42,527 nt of DNA from a virus: the IMG/VR virus record IMGVR_UViG_3300046327_000189, positions 1-42,527 of that record; one strand, 5' to 3'. Position numbers and translations under genes: made by a program. Under the pieces are notes generated by a model, which was given only the letters and a program-made list of their open reading frames with translations, was not told the origin of the DNA and ran no database searches. Shown piece by piece: positions 7,068 to 16,005 of the stretch (within the stretch, counting starts at the first letter, position 1; the number at the start of each line of letters is the position of its first letter).

Positions 7068-7976
7068 ATGGACGTATTTCAAATTATACGCAACTTACAC
7101 CCAGATTTGACCGAATCCAGTAATGGTTGGTGGAGATGTAACGGGGACTCGGAGCACAGAGATAAAACTTTGTGTTTTAACTTTGAGTCCATGTACGTCA
7201 ATGACTTCAGAACAGGCTACTCAAAATCCATTTACTCATATCTTATTGAGAGAGTATTCAAAGTAGACTATTCTGAAGTATGGGCAGGAAAGGTTCGTAG
7301 AAGTTTAAAACCGGGCAGGCTAAAGGTAAAACTTCCATCAGGTTTCAAACTTCTTGGTGATGAGTCTACATTGTTTGGAACAAGAGCTTTGAAATACATG
7401 ACTGGTTCAGCGATTGGTGAGCGGAAAATTCCTTTTGAGGTATGCCAAGAAGCCTTTGTAGGTTACGATGATGACCCAGAAAGTGAGTTTTATGGATGTA
7501 TTATCTTCCCTTCTTTGTCAAAAGGGGAAATTATTTATTTCTCTGCTAGGTCTTTCTTGCCAATAAGCAAGAAACACGTAAACGTTTCTTCTGAAAAGTA
7601 TAACATAGGGTCAGGTGATCTAGTCTATAACTCAGATGCCTTATTGCTTTTTGATAAAGTCTATTTATGCGAGGGAGTTGTAGACGCTTTGACATGTTGG
7701 CCTTTCGGAATAGCTACCTACAAATGGAAAATATCAGCCAATCAATTTAGAATACTTAACTTAACTAAGGCTGATATAATCATACCTTTTGATAGGGGAT
7801 TCAAAAAACAAGCAATTACTACTGCTGTGGACTTGACAAAGATGGGAAAAAGAGTTAAATTGCTTGATCTTCAAGAATTTCCAGGAAAGGATGTAAACGA
7901 CTGGGGATTTGAGTTGGTACAAGAAATTGAGAAACAAACTGATTATTTCACATTGAGACAAATGTTTTTTGTATGA
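7068..7976 (+). CDS. DNA primase (toprim domain)
   Basis: A 302-residue DnaG-like phage primase that would make RNA primers for replication. The N-terminus has a degenerate zinc-finger-like segment (WWRCNGDSEHRDKTLCF). The toprim domain shows VYLCEGVVDALT (catalytic Glu) and, downstream, IIPFDRGFKKQA, where the usual DxD reads DRG. It ends with GKDVNDW, a block common after toprim domains. It is shorter than cellular DnaG and has no helicase domain; helicases are encoded separately before and after it. The next gene overlaps its stop by 4 bases. Confidence 0.85.
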   Translation: MDVFQIIRNLHPDLTESSNGWWRCNGDSEHRDKTLCFNFESMYVNDFRTGYSKSIYSYLIERVFKVDYSEVWAGKVRRSLKPGRLKVKLPSGFKLLGDESTLFGTRALKYMTGSAIGERKIPFEVCQEAFVGYDDDPESEFYGCIIFPSLSKGEIIYFSARSFLPISKKHVNVSSEKYNIGSGDLVYNSDALLLFDKVYLCEGVVDALTCWPFGIATYKWKISANQFRILNLTKADIIIPFDRGFKKQAITTAVDLTKMGKRVKLLDLQEFPGKDVNDWGFELVQEIEKQTDYFTLRQMFFV

Positions 7977-8701
7977 GAAATCCAAGCATAAATGTGACTG
8001 CTGATGTTTTGAGATTTGTACTTAGAGACAATCAGATTTGTTTGACTGATGATCAGTTCAAAACTTTGTTGAAGGACTTATCAAGAAAGTCCTGTAACTG
8101 GCGAACAATCCAAATGAAGGACAAGCAAGTTCAGCGGTTGACTAATACTACCTCTTTATCTAAGCTTGCTGCTATTCTGAAATTTACTGCTGACATTAAG
8201 CATATCAAGCTCCCAACAATGAAACCTAGTAGTCCAAACTGGTGGGTTATTGAAAAGTTGGATCAAATTGTTGTAGATTTATTTGAGCTTTATCAGTTAC
8301 AAAAATCAACTGATCAAATAATTAAAAGTCTAGTTGAAGCGATTCTTGTTAAAGGTATTAAGAGTAAAGACCTTCCAACTAGGGCTTTGGAGTACTATGA
8401 AAATGAGTCTATCAAGATTCAAGTTGAAGAATATGAGCATAAGCAACTAGTCCTTGATCTCCAAAGGATATATCTTGATGCTGTTAGGAGGGTTGATAAC
8501 AAAACTCTTTACGATGCAGCTCAAGATATTGTTCCTTTTTTCAGGATGGTTGAGGACATTGTTCACTACGAAGCTGATCCGGCTGATTGGATTCAGGCAC
8601 AATTTGATGCTTTTGCTGTATTCAACACATTACCAAAACCTAATGCCCTTTATGGGGAAAAGTCTTGGGAGAGATACGTGAGTTATAAATCCAGAAAATG
8701 A
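7973..8701 (+). CDS. Unknown helical protein between primase and helicase
   Basis: A 242-residue protein, largely alpha-helical and rich in charged residues and Leu, without a known motif. ATGA overlaps on both sides (with the primase stop and with the SF2 helicase start) place it firmly in the replication operon. By position it could be a helicase loader or primase partner, but the sequence itself does not show this. Confidence 0.7.
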   Translation: MRNPSINVTADVLRFVLRDNQICLTDDQFKTLLKDLSRKSCNWRTIQMKDKQVQRLTNTTSLSKLAAILKFTADIKHIKLPTMKPSSPNWWVIEKLDQIVVDLFELYQLQKSTDQIIKSLVEAILVKGIKSKDLPTRALEYYENESIKIQVEEYEHKQLVLDLQRIYLDAVRRVDNKTLYDAAQDIVPFFRMVEDIVHYEADPADWIQAQFDAFAVFNTLPKPNALYGEKSWERYVSYKSRK

Positions 8702-10146
8702 AGCGCATCGTAGAATTGCACGTCCATAACGATAGGGTGAAAGTAAGTGGTTTATATGCTGCCCAAGCTATAACCTTACTCAGGGAATATCTCTCAATAC
8801 ATGATAGTGCTGCTGCCCGATACTCAGGAATTAAAGGATGGAAGGGTGATACGTACTTCATCACAAAGAAGGGTGAGTTTCAAGCCGGATTCTTTGGTGA
8901 TGTTGTTGAATATCTTGACTCGAATGGCTTTGAATGTGAAATGATTGATTATAGAACTCGTTTTGTTCACTTTGACTGTGGGAAATTACAGCAAAGGAAT
9001 CATTTGGATTTCGAGTTGGCTGATCACCAGCTCAGAGCAACAACAGCAGTTTGCTCAAATTCAGTTGGTACTTTTGATCATGCTACAGCGTCCGGCAAAA
9101 CCTTTATCATGGCTGCTATGATAGATTCAATGATAAACGATCCAAGAGTTTTGGTGCTAGTTCATGATCAATTCCTTTTCAAACAACACGTTGAGTTCTT
9201 CAGTAAGTATTGGGAAACTGGGTGGGTTGATGGTAAGAAATTTAAGCCGGGAAGGGTGGTCGTAGCAAAATACAAATCCCTTGTAAATCGCACTGATGAG
9301 GGGGATGTTGATGTAATTGATTGGCTACGAGAATGTAAGTGTGTATTCGTGGATGAGTGTCACAAGGTAGCCGGGAATGAGTATTTCACTTTCTTATCTC
9401 AGTTACCAATCTACTCGAAGTTTCTCTTCTCAGGGACTCCATATGATCTTCCAAATGACAAAGCCAGAATGCGAGTTCGTGCTATTGGAGGAAAGGTTCT
9501 GGACTCAGTTAGTGTGGCTGATCTGAGTGTGGCTGATTGGGTGGCTAACATTACAGTCAATCTGTATAAATGCGATCCTCTATCAGTTATCTTTGATAAA
9601 TACCCAGCTATCTACAAAAAGGCAGTCATGTTTGGCTTAGGTAGGTTAAGTATCATCAAAGAGGTTCTAAAGCAGTCAATGAATGAAAATATCATCATAA
9701 CTGTAGATAGGACAGAGCAAATGGATTACATGTACAATTGGCTATATCCTTTGGCTGATTTACAACATATAAAGTTTTACAAACTGAAGGGAGGGGAAAA
9801 CTCGGATCAAGTAAAACAAGAGTACTCTGATAACCCCGATGGATTTAGTAGAGTTTTATTTACTACAGTTCTTCAGGAGGGTGGAAATTTAATTATACAT
9901 GGTTTGATCTATGCCCAAGGAGGTAAATCAAAAATCCAGCTCAAGCAATACATAGGCAGGATTTTAAGAAAAGCTGGGGGTGGGATTAAATGGGTAGTTG
10001 ATTTCTTTGACATGACTGATGGTGTTCGACAGCATTCAAGAGCAAGAATCAAGATTTATCAAGATGAGGGGTATGAAATAAAAGCTCATTATCCTACAAA
10101 ATCTAAAAATTTTGTACCTCAGCTATTGACTCCGAATGATAGATAG
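8698..10146 (+). CDS. Superfamily 2 DNA helicase (UvsW-like)
   Basis: A 482-residue SF2 helicase. Motif Q/I region LADHQLRATT then ATASGKTFIMAAMI (Walker A), motif Ia VLVHDQFLFKQH, motif II VFVDECHK, motif III FLFSGTPYD, motif V region TVLQEGGNLIIHGLIYA and motif VI QLKQYIGRILRKAGG. The order and length fit phage UvsW-type branch-migration helicases, which process recombination and replication intermediates; this agrees with the gp46/gp47-like pair further on. It starts in a 4-base overlap with the previous gene, and a promoter for the next gene is embedded in its last 25 bases. Confidence 0.85.
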   Translation: MKRIVELHVHNDRVKVSGLYAAQAITLLREYLSIHDSAAARYSGIKGWKGDTYFITKKGEFQAGFFGDVVEYLDSNGFECEMIDYRTRFVHFDCGKLQQRNHLDFELADHQLRATTAVCSNSVGTFDHATASGKTFIMAAMIDSMINDPRVLVLVHDQFLFKQHVEFFSKYWETGWVDGKKFKPGRVVVAKYKSLVNRTDEGDVDVIDWLRECKCVFVDECHKVAGNEYFTFLSQLPIYSKFLFSGTPYDLPNDKARMRVRAIGGKVLDSVSVADLSVADWVANITVNLYKCDPLSVIFDKYPAIYKKAVMFGLGRLSIIKEVLKQSMNENIIITVDRTEQMDYMYNWLYPLADLQHIKFYKLKGGENSDQVKQEYSDNPDGFSRVLFTTVLQEGGNLIIHGLIYAQGGKSKIQLKQYIGRILRKAGGGIKWVVDFFDMTDGVRQHSRARIKIYQDEGYEIKAHYPTKSKNFVPQLLTPNDR

Positions 10147-10156
10147 TTTATCTTTG
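10126..10156 (+). promoter_or_regulatory. N18 promoter of the RNA ligase gene
   Basis: TTGAC (10126-10130), 18 bases, TATCTTTG (10149-10156). It overlaps the end of the SF2 helicase gene. The expected start near 10163 lies after the first possible ATG of the ligase frame (10136), so it points to the ATG at 10178 as the real start. Confidence 0.75.
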
Positions 10157-10177
10157 TTTAAAATTAAATTCAAAAAG

Positions 10178-11320
10178 ATGATTTCACTTGTTACAATCAA
10201 AAATAAAGTAGCCCTTTTTAAGGGAGAAGAACCAGCTAATTCTATCGAAGTCCTTCAGCTATTGGAGACAGGCTTTGAGGTGGTTTCTGCAAAGGGTAGA
10301 TTTAATGTAGGTGATAAGGCTTTTCTTGTTGAGCCTGATTATAATCTGAGTGAGAAGTTTGATATTTTCGATGATTGGATTAGGCCAGGAGGTGACTCAA
10401 AAAAATCAAAGTTGGGTAAAAATTTACGAGTTCGTGCTGTAAAGTTCAACTTGCATAAGGGTGATGGTCAGCCAGTTTATAGTAATGGCATCTTATTGAC
10501 TATTGAGGAGGTTGAAGGTTACGCTCTTGTGGATTTGGATAATCTTGGTGATTTGGCTAGTGTGTTAGGAATTTATAAATACCAAGAACCTGAGCCAAAT
10601 TCAAGTAGTCCTAAAGGCCGGAAAGCAGCTAAGTCTTTTCCGTCTTTCCTGTATAGGACTGATGAGCCGAGAATTGAGAACTGTAATTGGCATTTCCCAT
10701 TACAACTTATTGGTTCTGAGAAACTTGATGGAAGTTCTATTACCCTATTTTTTCGTCAGGGTGAGTTTGGTATTTGTTCGCGAAATGTTAATTTGTCTTT
10801 GACTGAAGAAAAGGTAATTGATCGTAAGAATGATTGGTGGAGTCGTATTCTTGCTTTCTTTGGTAAAGACATTAACATCTATGACACTTTCCCAAGCGAG
10901 AACCCATTTGTGGTTGTTGGTCTGCCATATCTAAATAAACTTGTGGAATATTGTACCAAACAAGGTATTGATATGGCTTTACGTGGTGAGTTAGTTGGGT
11001 ATGGTGCAAGTGCTGGGTCAGGGAATAAAAACAACCCACATTCTCAGGTCGAACCTACAATTTATTTTTATGGTGCTGACTTTTTTTATAATGGGGTTGC
11101 TCAAAAGATGCCACACTTAGAATACATTGGGAATATCGTTGGGTTTGGTTTCGAGCACCCAAGAATTGTCTTCAATCAAAGTTTTGATTCTTTAGAAGAT
11201 TTAAAGAAAGCTTGTAATAATTATTTTTCAAATAATGTGATCGAAGGTATTGTTGTTCGTGACCCACTTAGTAAGCTGAGTGCCAAGGTGATGAACAACG
11301 AATACGATTCAAAGAAATAG
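10178..11320 (+). CDS. ATP-dependent RNA ligase, DRB0094-like
   Basis: 380 residues from the ATG at 10178, the start supported by the promoter. An N-terminal OB-like region (MISLVTIKNKVALFKG... FNVGDKAFLVEPD) is followed by the nucleotidyltransferase motifs in order: I SEKLDGSS (nucleotide-binding Lys), Ia/III GICSRN, IIIa MALRGELVGYG, IV IEGIVVRDP and V SAKVMNNEY. N-terminal OB plus ligase core is the layout of Deinococcus Rnl-type (DRB0094) ligases, which seal RNA nicks. In phages such enzymes may repair host tRNA cut by anticodon nucleases. The phage carries a tRNA and a giant RNA, but a link to either is only inference. Confidence 0.85.
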   Translation: MISLVTIKNKVALFKGEEPANSIEVLQLLETGFEVVSAKGRFNVGDKAFLVEPDYNLSEKFDIFDDWIRPGGDSKKSKLGKNLRVRAVKFNLHKGDGQPVYSNGILLTIEEVEGYALVDLDNLGDLASVLGIYKYQEPEPNSSSPKGRKAAKSFPSFLYRTDEPRIENCNWHFPLQLIGSEKLDGSSITLFFRQGEFGICSRNVNLSLTEEKVIDRKNDWWSRILAFFGKDINIYDTFPSENPFVVVGLPYLNKLVEYCTKQGIDMALRGELVGYGASAGSGNKNNPHSQVEPTIYFYGADFFYNGVAQKMPHLEYIGNIVGFGFEHPRIVFNQSFDSLEDLKKACNNYFSNNVIEGIVVRDPLSKLSAKVMNNEYDSKK

Positions 11321-11322
11321 CT

Positions 11323-11553
11323 ATGGAAGAGTTGATTGCTGGGTTGATCTGGACAAAGATTGACCCAGATAAATTACCAGAAGGTGAAGTACTTGCAGCC
11401 AATTTTGATACTAAATTAATTTATTTTGGTGAGAGGTTGATCGGTAAATTATTTACCCATATCTTTGGAAACCAAATAGGAGTTAGAGATTCTTTAGCTC
11501 CAATTGAAATGAGAATTGAAATTCCTAACGTAACTCATTATATTGAACTATGA
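11323..11553 (+). CDS. Small unknown protein
   Basis: 76 residues, no motif recognised. It contains LPEGEVLAANFDTKLIYFGERL, a beta-rich pattern seen in small phage proteins of unknown role. It begins 2 bases after the RNA ligase stop and overlaps the next gene by 4 bases, so it belongs to the ligase-polymerase transcript. Confidence 0.6.
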   Translation: MEELIAGLIWTKIDPDKLPEGEVLAANFDTKLIYFGERLIGKLFTHIFGNQIGVRDSLAPIEMRIEIPNVTHYIEL

Positions 11554-11951
11554 AAAAATCAATTGAGACTGGGTTTGATTCAGCAACACTTTATCAAAAT
11601 ATGTCAATACCAGAGTCAGATTGTTTTGGTAAAGAATTTGACACTCACGCTTTCGAGTGTCAGGTATGTGCTGCAAAAGCATTTTGCCAAACAATAAAAC
11701 ACCAAACAAGTAAACAACGAGTAAAAAAGATGGAAGAACAGCAGCCATTTTTTGATCTGGTTAACTTTGACGTGATTAATAGAGAGGAATGGGCTTCAGA
11801 GATTGAGTCGTGTACATACTACAAGTTTCAAATCATTGAGGTTTTAATGGCAGAAACAAAGGCAGATAAAAGACTTTGTGAGTATTGGTTTGATATTTTC
11901 TGTCAGGAATATTCTATCACAGTTCAAGAAGATGGATTATGTACAAAGTAG
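11550..11951 (+). CDS. Unknown protein with a cysteine cluster
   Basis: A 133-residue protein. Near the N-terminus the cysteines and histidines in DCFGKEFDTHAFECQVCAAK and the following AFCQT could bind a metal ion. The C-terminal half is helical and acidic (INREEWASEIESCTYYKF). It overlaps the preceding gene by 4 bases and the polymerase gene by 13 bases. Function unknown. Confidence 0.6.
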   Translation: MKKSIETGFDSATLYQNMSIPESDCFGKEFDTHAFECQVCAAKAFCQTIKHQTSKQRVKKMEEQQPFFDLVNFDVINREEWASEIESCTYYKFQIIEVLMAETKADKRLCEYWFDIFCQEYSITVQEDGLCTK

Positions 11952-13972
11952 CTATAATTGCAGACATTCCGCCTTTTGATGATAAGCAAGGTAACTTTTC
12001 TGCTGGTTCTAACCAGTTCATCCAACAACTGTTTGAGGATGGTGTAATTGATTATCCAAAAGACGAGATTTACATGGGCTACTTGTCCAATACTGATCTT
12101 AAACCAGCAGAGTTTCGTGATGTAGTTTCAGGCATTTATTTTGGTGATTGTACTCATGTAATCACCCTTGGAACAAAGGCTACTGAGGCTTTTGGAATTA
12201 AGGGTAAGTTGGGGGAAGTAGTTGACAAAGAGTTCAAGTACAAAAACCTTACAGTTCTACCTTGTTACTCTCCTAGCTCTTTGAAATACAATCCCGGATA
12301 TGCTGCTACAATCGCTTCTAGGATTCATCAAGGATTACAACTTGCTTTTGAGGGTGTTAGTAATAAAGTTGAGCGAAAGTCCACTCCATACGAAGTAATT
12401 ACATCCTATGATCGTTTGATGGAAGTTATTGAGATGGCCAAACAAACTGGTCTTTTTTCTTTCGACTTTGAGACTACTGGAATTGAATGGTGGTTAAACA
12501 AGCCTACGATTATTGGTTTTAGTATTCAACCGGGATACTCTTACATTGTTCCTTTGTTTCATTTTGAGACTGAGGTTTGGGGTAAGGCTATGTCCTATCA
12601 GGAGTATTTGATTAATAGTCAGGTTAGGACAATATTTGAGCTATTGAAGATCAACATCTTTGAGAATCCTGATGTAGTCAAGATAGCCCACAACACTCAA
12701 TTTGAATTAGGATACCTTGTAAAACATGGCGTAGATAAACACATTGGGGAGTGGCATGATACAATGTTGATGGCCCATGAACTTGATGAGAATCGTCCTA
12801 AAGGTTTGAAGCCTCTTACTGATATTTATTTCCCGGAATTTGCCGGGTATCAGTTCGAGTTGCCGAAGGATAAAACCTGGGCTGAGATTGATCTTGAGAC
12901 GTTGGCTAAGTATTGTGCCATAGATACAGACGTTACTCTTCGTCTTTACATGCGATTTACTGAAGAACTGCTGAGTGGTTCTAGTCTTACTGATACTCAG
13001 GAATGGATCGGAGGGTTTCCTGATATATGTGATGGTCGTTTATACCGCCATTATCGTAGTTATGTAATTCCAGCAATGTTTGCTACGTTTTGGGCATCTT
13101 ATCAAGGAGCTTTTGTTGATATGTTTGTGGTTGAAGAGAACATCAAACAAGCTGAGGAAAACATTAAACAGCTAAACCAAGAATTCTTTAATCATCCTGA
13201 TGTAGCTGGATTTGTGGCAAAGAAAAAGCAGGATGGTATAAATGCTGCTGTTCAGGAGTTACGAGATAAGATAAGAACCTCTATGGCTAAAGAAAAGCCA
13301 TCTCACCATTGGATTAAAAAGTGGAACGAGCAAATAGTTTTAATCCTAGACGGTCAAAAAGAAATTGAGTCTGAGTTTAGTTTGAATGCTCCGAAACAAG
13401 TACAGGAATGGTTGTTTGATTATTTGAAATTACCTGAGCGTGTAGATTCATATGGGCAATCGGAGAGAACTGGGAAACAGGACTATGTGGTTGAGTTGGC
13501 TAACATTTATGATAAGCCTGTTCTAAAGCTATTTTGTACTCTGAAGATTACAATGAAGGTTTTGAGTACCTATTTGTCTAACTTTAAGTTGTTGGCTGAT
13601 GGTTCAGGTTACATCCACACTAATTTCCATGTGGCAGGTACTACAACAGGTCGTCTGTGTGTAGGGGTAGACACTAATATAGTAACTGATAATGGTATAA
13701 TACGGATCGGTGATTTAATCCCCGCAAGTGAGGGAGTATCTGAATTAGATCAATCTATCAAAGCTATGACTCACACAGGGGAATTCCATCCAATAACCCA
13801 TGCAATAAATAAAGGGCAGGAGGAGATGTTTGAAGTGGAGCTTGAAAATGGCAAGCTTATTGAATGTACCCTTAACCATATATTTTTAACTGATCTGGGT
13901 TGGTTATCTTTAAAAGATATACTCAATTCTAATTCAGAAATACACATAATAACTTCTGATTATGGTTATTGA
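11939..13972 (+). CDS. DNA polymerase A, N-terminal piece, fused to Int-N
   Basis: A 677-residue first part of a fractured polymerase. Residues 1-140 look like a uracil-DNA-glycosylase-fold domain (THVITLGTKATEAFG, then TVLPCYSPSSLKYNPGY). Then comes a 3'-5' exonuclease: FSFDFETTGIE (D176, E178), IAHNTQFELGYL and YCAIDTDVTLRLY. The start of the polymerase domain follows, up to HVAGTTTGRL at residue 573. From Cys574 on it is the N-terminal half of an intein, ending at a stop. The rest of the polymerase is in the 14888 gene; the two should be joined by protein trans-splicing to give a polymerase of about 890 residues. Confidence 0.9.
   Translation: MYKVAIIADIPPFDDKQGNFSAGSNQFIQQLFEDGVIDYPKDEIYMGYLSNTDLKPAEFRDVVSGIYFGDCTHVITLGTKATEAFGIKGKLGEVVDKEFKYKNLTVLPCYSPSSLKYNPGYAATIASRIHQGLQLAFEGVSNKVERKSTPYEVITSYDRLMEVIEMAKQTGLFSFDFETTGIEWWLNKPTIIGFSIQPGYSYIVPLFHFETEVWGKAMSYQEYLINSQVRTIFELLKINIFENPDVVKIAHNTQFELGYLVKHGVDKHIGEWHDTMLMAHELDENRPKGLKPLTDIYFPEFAGYQFELPKDKTWAEIDLETLAKYCAIDTDVTLRLYMRFTEELLSGSSLTDTQEWIGGFPDICDGRLYRHYRSYVIPAMFATFWASYQGAFVDMFVVEENIKQAEENIKQLNQEFFNHPDVAGFVAKKKQDGINAAVQELRDKIRTSMAKEKPSHHWIKKWNEQIVLILDGQKEIESEFSLNAPKQVQEWLFDYLKLPERVDSYGQSERTGKQDYVVELANIYDKPVLKLFCTLKITMKVLSTYLSNFKLLADGSGYIHTNFHVAGTTTGRLCVGVDTNIVTDNGIIRIGDLIPASEGVSELDQSIKAMTHTGEFHPITHAINKGQEEMFEVELENGKLIECTLNHIFLTDLGWLSLKDILNSNSEIHIITSDYGY
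13658..13969 (+). other. Split intein, N-terminal half (Int-N, 104 residues)
   Basis: It begins with Cys1 in CVGVDTNIVTDNGIIRIGDL, a typical block A of Hint domains, directly after the polymerase motif TTTGRL. Block B is seen as LIECTLNHIFLTDLGWLSLK. The frame stops 104 residues after Cys1, about the length of Int-N halves in natural split inteins. Confidence 0.9.
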
Positions 13973-14927
13973 GTTTAAACATATCACTGTTTCAGGTATA
14001 AGTACCCCGGTTAAGATACTTACTAAGGAATGCTTTGATCATTATTTCATTACTGAGCTTTACACTAGAGAAAAGTTTAGGGAATTGTTAGGAGTATCTG
14101 CTAGGATGTTTAATTATAGTTACTGGCATCACTATACCAGAGATGAGAGAGCTAAACTCGCTGGCGATAAGATTTCGTTCTCTCAAAAGAGAAAGAATTC
14201 TAATGCTAAAAATGCTGGAATTCCTAGATGTTTATTGGATAAACAAGTATTAGAGGAGTTAATTTTAAAGGATTATACTGTTTTTTCAATTGCGAAGCAC
14301 CTTAAAGTAGCTCCTCAGACAGTAGAAGCTAACATAAATTATTATGGGATAGACTTACCTATAAACGGTAAACATGTACATTTCCTATCCAATGCAACTA
14401 TTCTAAACTTAAAGAAATTAGACTCTGTATTTGGTACGGACTTAGTTGGTATGCATTCCACATTAGGTGAAAGGAATCCTGTAGAAATACATAACACTTT
14501 GTTACTATTGGATGATCATTTATTATCGCTAAGGGATACTCTAAAGCATGTGACTAAGAATAATTATTCGTATGCAAAGGACAAAGGCATTGACTTACCT
14601 AATAGTAGACCTGCTGGTAGTAGGTTGAATTTTAGGTTTGGTGCTGCTTTTTCTGAGTTAGGTTATATTTGTATTTTTGAGCATAGGATTGAGGATAAGT
14701 ATTATGACATTTTGCTAGAGGGCACTAATATTCTTATTGAGATAGACCCTCAAATATATCATAATACTGAATCTTCTAGGCTTAATGATCAACACAAAGA
14801 TAATCTAGCTAAAAAGTATAACTTCGTTGTTTATAGAATAACTTCCCCCGCTGAGAAATTGTCCACCATAAGAAAACAAGTAAATCAATGTTTACAAAAT
14901 CTAAAATCAAAAGGATTACTTCAATAG
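13962..14927 (+). CDS. Vsr-like homing endonuclease between the intein halves
   Basis: A 321-residue protein encoded between Int-N and Int-C, overlapping both genes. The C-terminal part has a Vsr/PD-(D/E)XK-like core: YYDILLEGTNILIEIDPQIY with D249, E260, D262 and H267, then DNLAKKYNFVVYRITSP, as in very-short-patch-repair-type nucleases. Residues about 95-125 (LILKDYTVFSIAKHLKVAPQ) form a helix-turn-helix, likely for site recognition. A free-standing nuclease gene of this family between split-intein halves is the published fractured-gene arrangement; the nuclease would copy the whole block into intact polymerase alleles. Confidence 0.85.
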   Translation: MVIEFKHITVSGISTPVKILTKECFDHYFITELYTREKFRELLGVSARMFNYSYWHHYTRDERAKLAGDKISFSQKRKNSNAKNAGIPRCLLDKQVLEELILKDYTVFSIAKHLKVAPQTVEANINYYGIDLPINGKHVHFLSNATILNLKKLDSVFGTDLVGMHSTLGERNPVEIHNTLLLLDDHLLSLRDTLKHVTKNNYSYAKDKGIDLPNSRPAGSRLNFRFGAAFSELGYICIFEHRIEDKYYDILLEGTNILIEIDPQIYHNTESSRLNDQHKDNLAKKYNFVVYRITSPAEKLSTIRKQVNQCLQNLKSKGLLQ

Positions 14928-15001
14928 GGATGAAAACAGTAGCAGATATAACTGTAGCTGTTGATCATTCTTATGTAGGTAATGGGATTGTCAGCCATAA
15001 T
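14888..15001 (+). other. Split intein, C-terminal half (Int-C, 38 residues)
   Basis: MKTVADITVAVDHSYVGNGI is block F and IVSHN is block G with the terminal Asn; the +1 extein residue is Ser (AGC at 15002). A length of 38 is normal for Int-C. Together with Int-N it makes a mini-intein without an internal nuclease. Confidence 0.9.
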
Positions 15002-15946
15002 AGCTCAGGTAATCCAAACCTACAGAACGTAATTGCACGTAGCCCTATCAAGGACTCAGACATGCTAAACTGGGCTATCAAAGCACCTAAGAAATGTTTT
15101 GTTACTCCTCCTATGGATACACAGGGTGAATGGGCTTTCTTACAGGCTGACTATTCGCAAGCAGAACTTCGTATGATTGCTAATTTTAGCAGTGATCCAA
15201 ATATGCAAGAGGCATATCTGAGTGGGCTAGACCTTCACACAATCACTGGGGCTTCTATTGCAGGACTTACTATTGAAGAATTTCTTGAGTTGAAAACTAG
15301 CAATCCAGATAAATTTAAGCAGAACCGTCAGGATGGAAAAACTGCCAATTTTGGTATTGTCTACGATATTTCAGATGAGGGGTATCAAGAATATTATCGG
15401 CAAGCTACAAACGGTAAATTATTGCCTATAGAAATAGCTAGAGAACACAAAAAAGCTATCTTTGGTACTTACGCTAGGCTCCCATTTTGGCATAGTGAGT
15501 ATGAGTTAAAAGCCCAGACATACAAATACGTTCGTACTCTTTATGGTAGGAAACGTAGACTTCCAATGATTGATTCATATGTTTCAAGCGAAAGGTCTGC
15601 TGCAAAAAGGGCTGCAATTAACTCCCCAATTCAGGGGTCTGCTGGGGAATGGACTGTATTTGGGATGTCTGTGCTAACAAAACTAATTCCACGTCATCTT
15701 GGAAGATTCAGCAATACAATCCATGATGCAGTTTATCCATACATTCGTAAGGATTGGGTGAAAACTTTGTTGCCAATTTATAACGATGTTATGATTGACC
15801 CAATGGCTGAGTTGTACATTGACATGGATAAAGAGAAATGTGTTGTGCCTATGAAAGTAGATTGGAGTTTTACTGAAAAGTCATGGGCAGACATGGAAGA
15901 AAGTTCTGTTGAAGAGATAATCTCAAAATTTTCAATTTTATCTTGA
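14888..15946 (+). CDS. Int-C fused to DNA polymerase A, C-terminal piece
   Basis: 352 residues: 38 of Int-C, ending SHN, then the polymerase from Ser39 (SSGNPNLQNVIAR). Motif A is LQADYSQAELRM (D88), motif B RQDGKTANFGIVY (K151, Y159), motif C TIHDAVYPY (D280). In most family A enzymes motif C reads HDE; here the last residue is Ala. The catalytic aspartates are kept, so activity is expected. Its start overlaps the endonuclease gene by 40 bases. The mature enzyme forms only when Int-N and Int-C meet. Confidence 0.9.
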   Translation: MFTKSKIKRITSIGMKTVADITVAVDHSYVGNGIVSHNSSGNPNLQNVIARSPIKDSDMLNWAIKAPKKCFVTPPMDTQGEWAFLQADYSQAELRMIANFSSDPNMQEAYLSGLDLHTITGASIAGLTIEEFLELKTSNPDKFKQNRQDGKTANFGIVYDISDEGYQEYYRQATNGKLLPIEIAREHKKAIFGTYARLPFWHSEYELKAQTYKYVRTLYGRKRRLPMIDSYVSSERSAAKRAAINSPIQGSAGEWTVFGMSVLTKLIPRHLGRFSNTIHDAVYPYIRKDWVKTLLPIYNDVMIDPMAELYIDMDKEKCVVPMKVDWSFTEKSWADMEESSVEEIISKFSILS

Positions 15947-15973
15947 CTTTCTGGGATTTATTTTATACTTTTG
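15943..15973 (+). promoter_or_regulatory. N18 promoter of the 16006 gene
   Basis: TTGAC (15943-15947), 18 bases, TACTTTTG (15966-15973). It lies at the very end of the polymerase gene; a start near 15980 leaves a 26-base A-rich leader (AAAAACAAAAACAA) before the ATG, a form also seen before the 34018 gene. Confidence 0.8.
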
Positions 15974-16005
15974 TTTCATCATTAATAACTTAAAAACAAA
16001 AACAA

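Noticed and set aside
13962-14927. Group I or II intron as the cause of the polymerase split
   Set aside because: The break sites carry clear intein blocks (Cys1, TxNH-like block B, SHN plus Ser), and both halves are translated with their own starts, so splicing is at the protein level.
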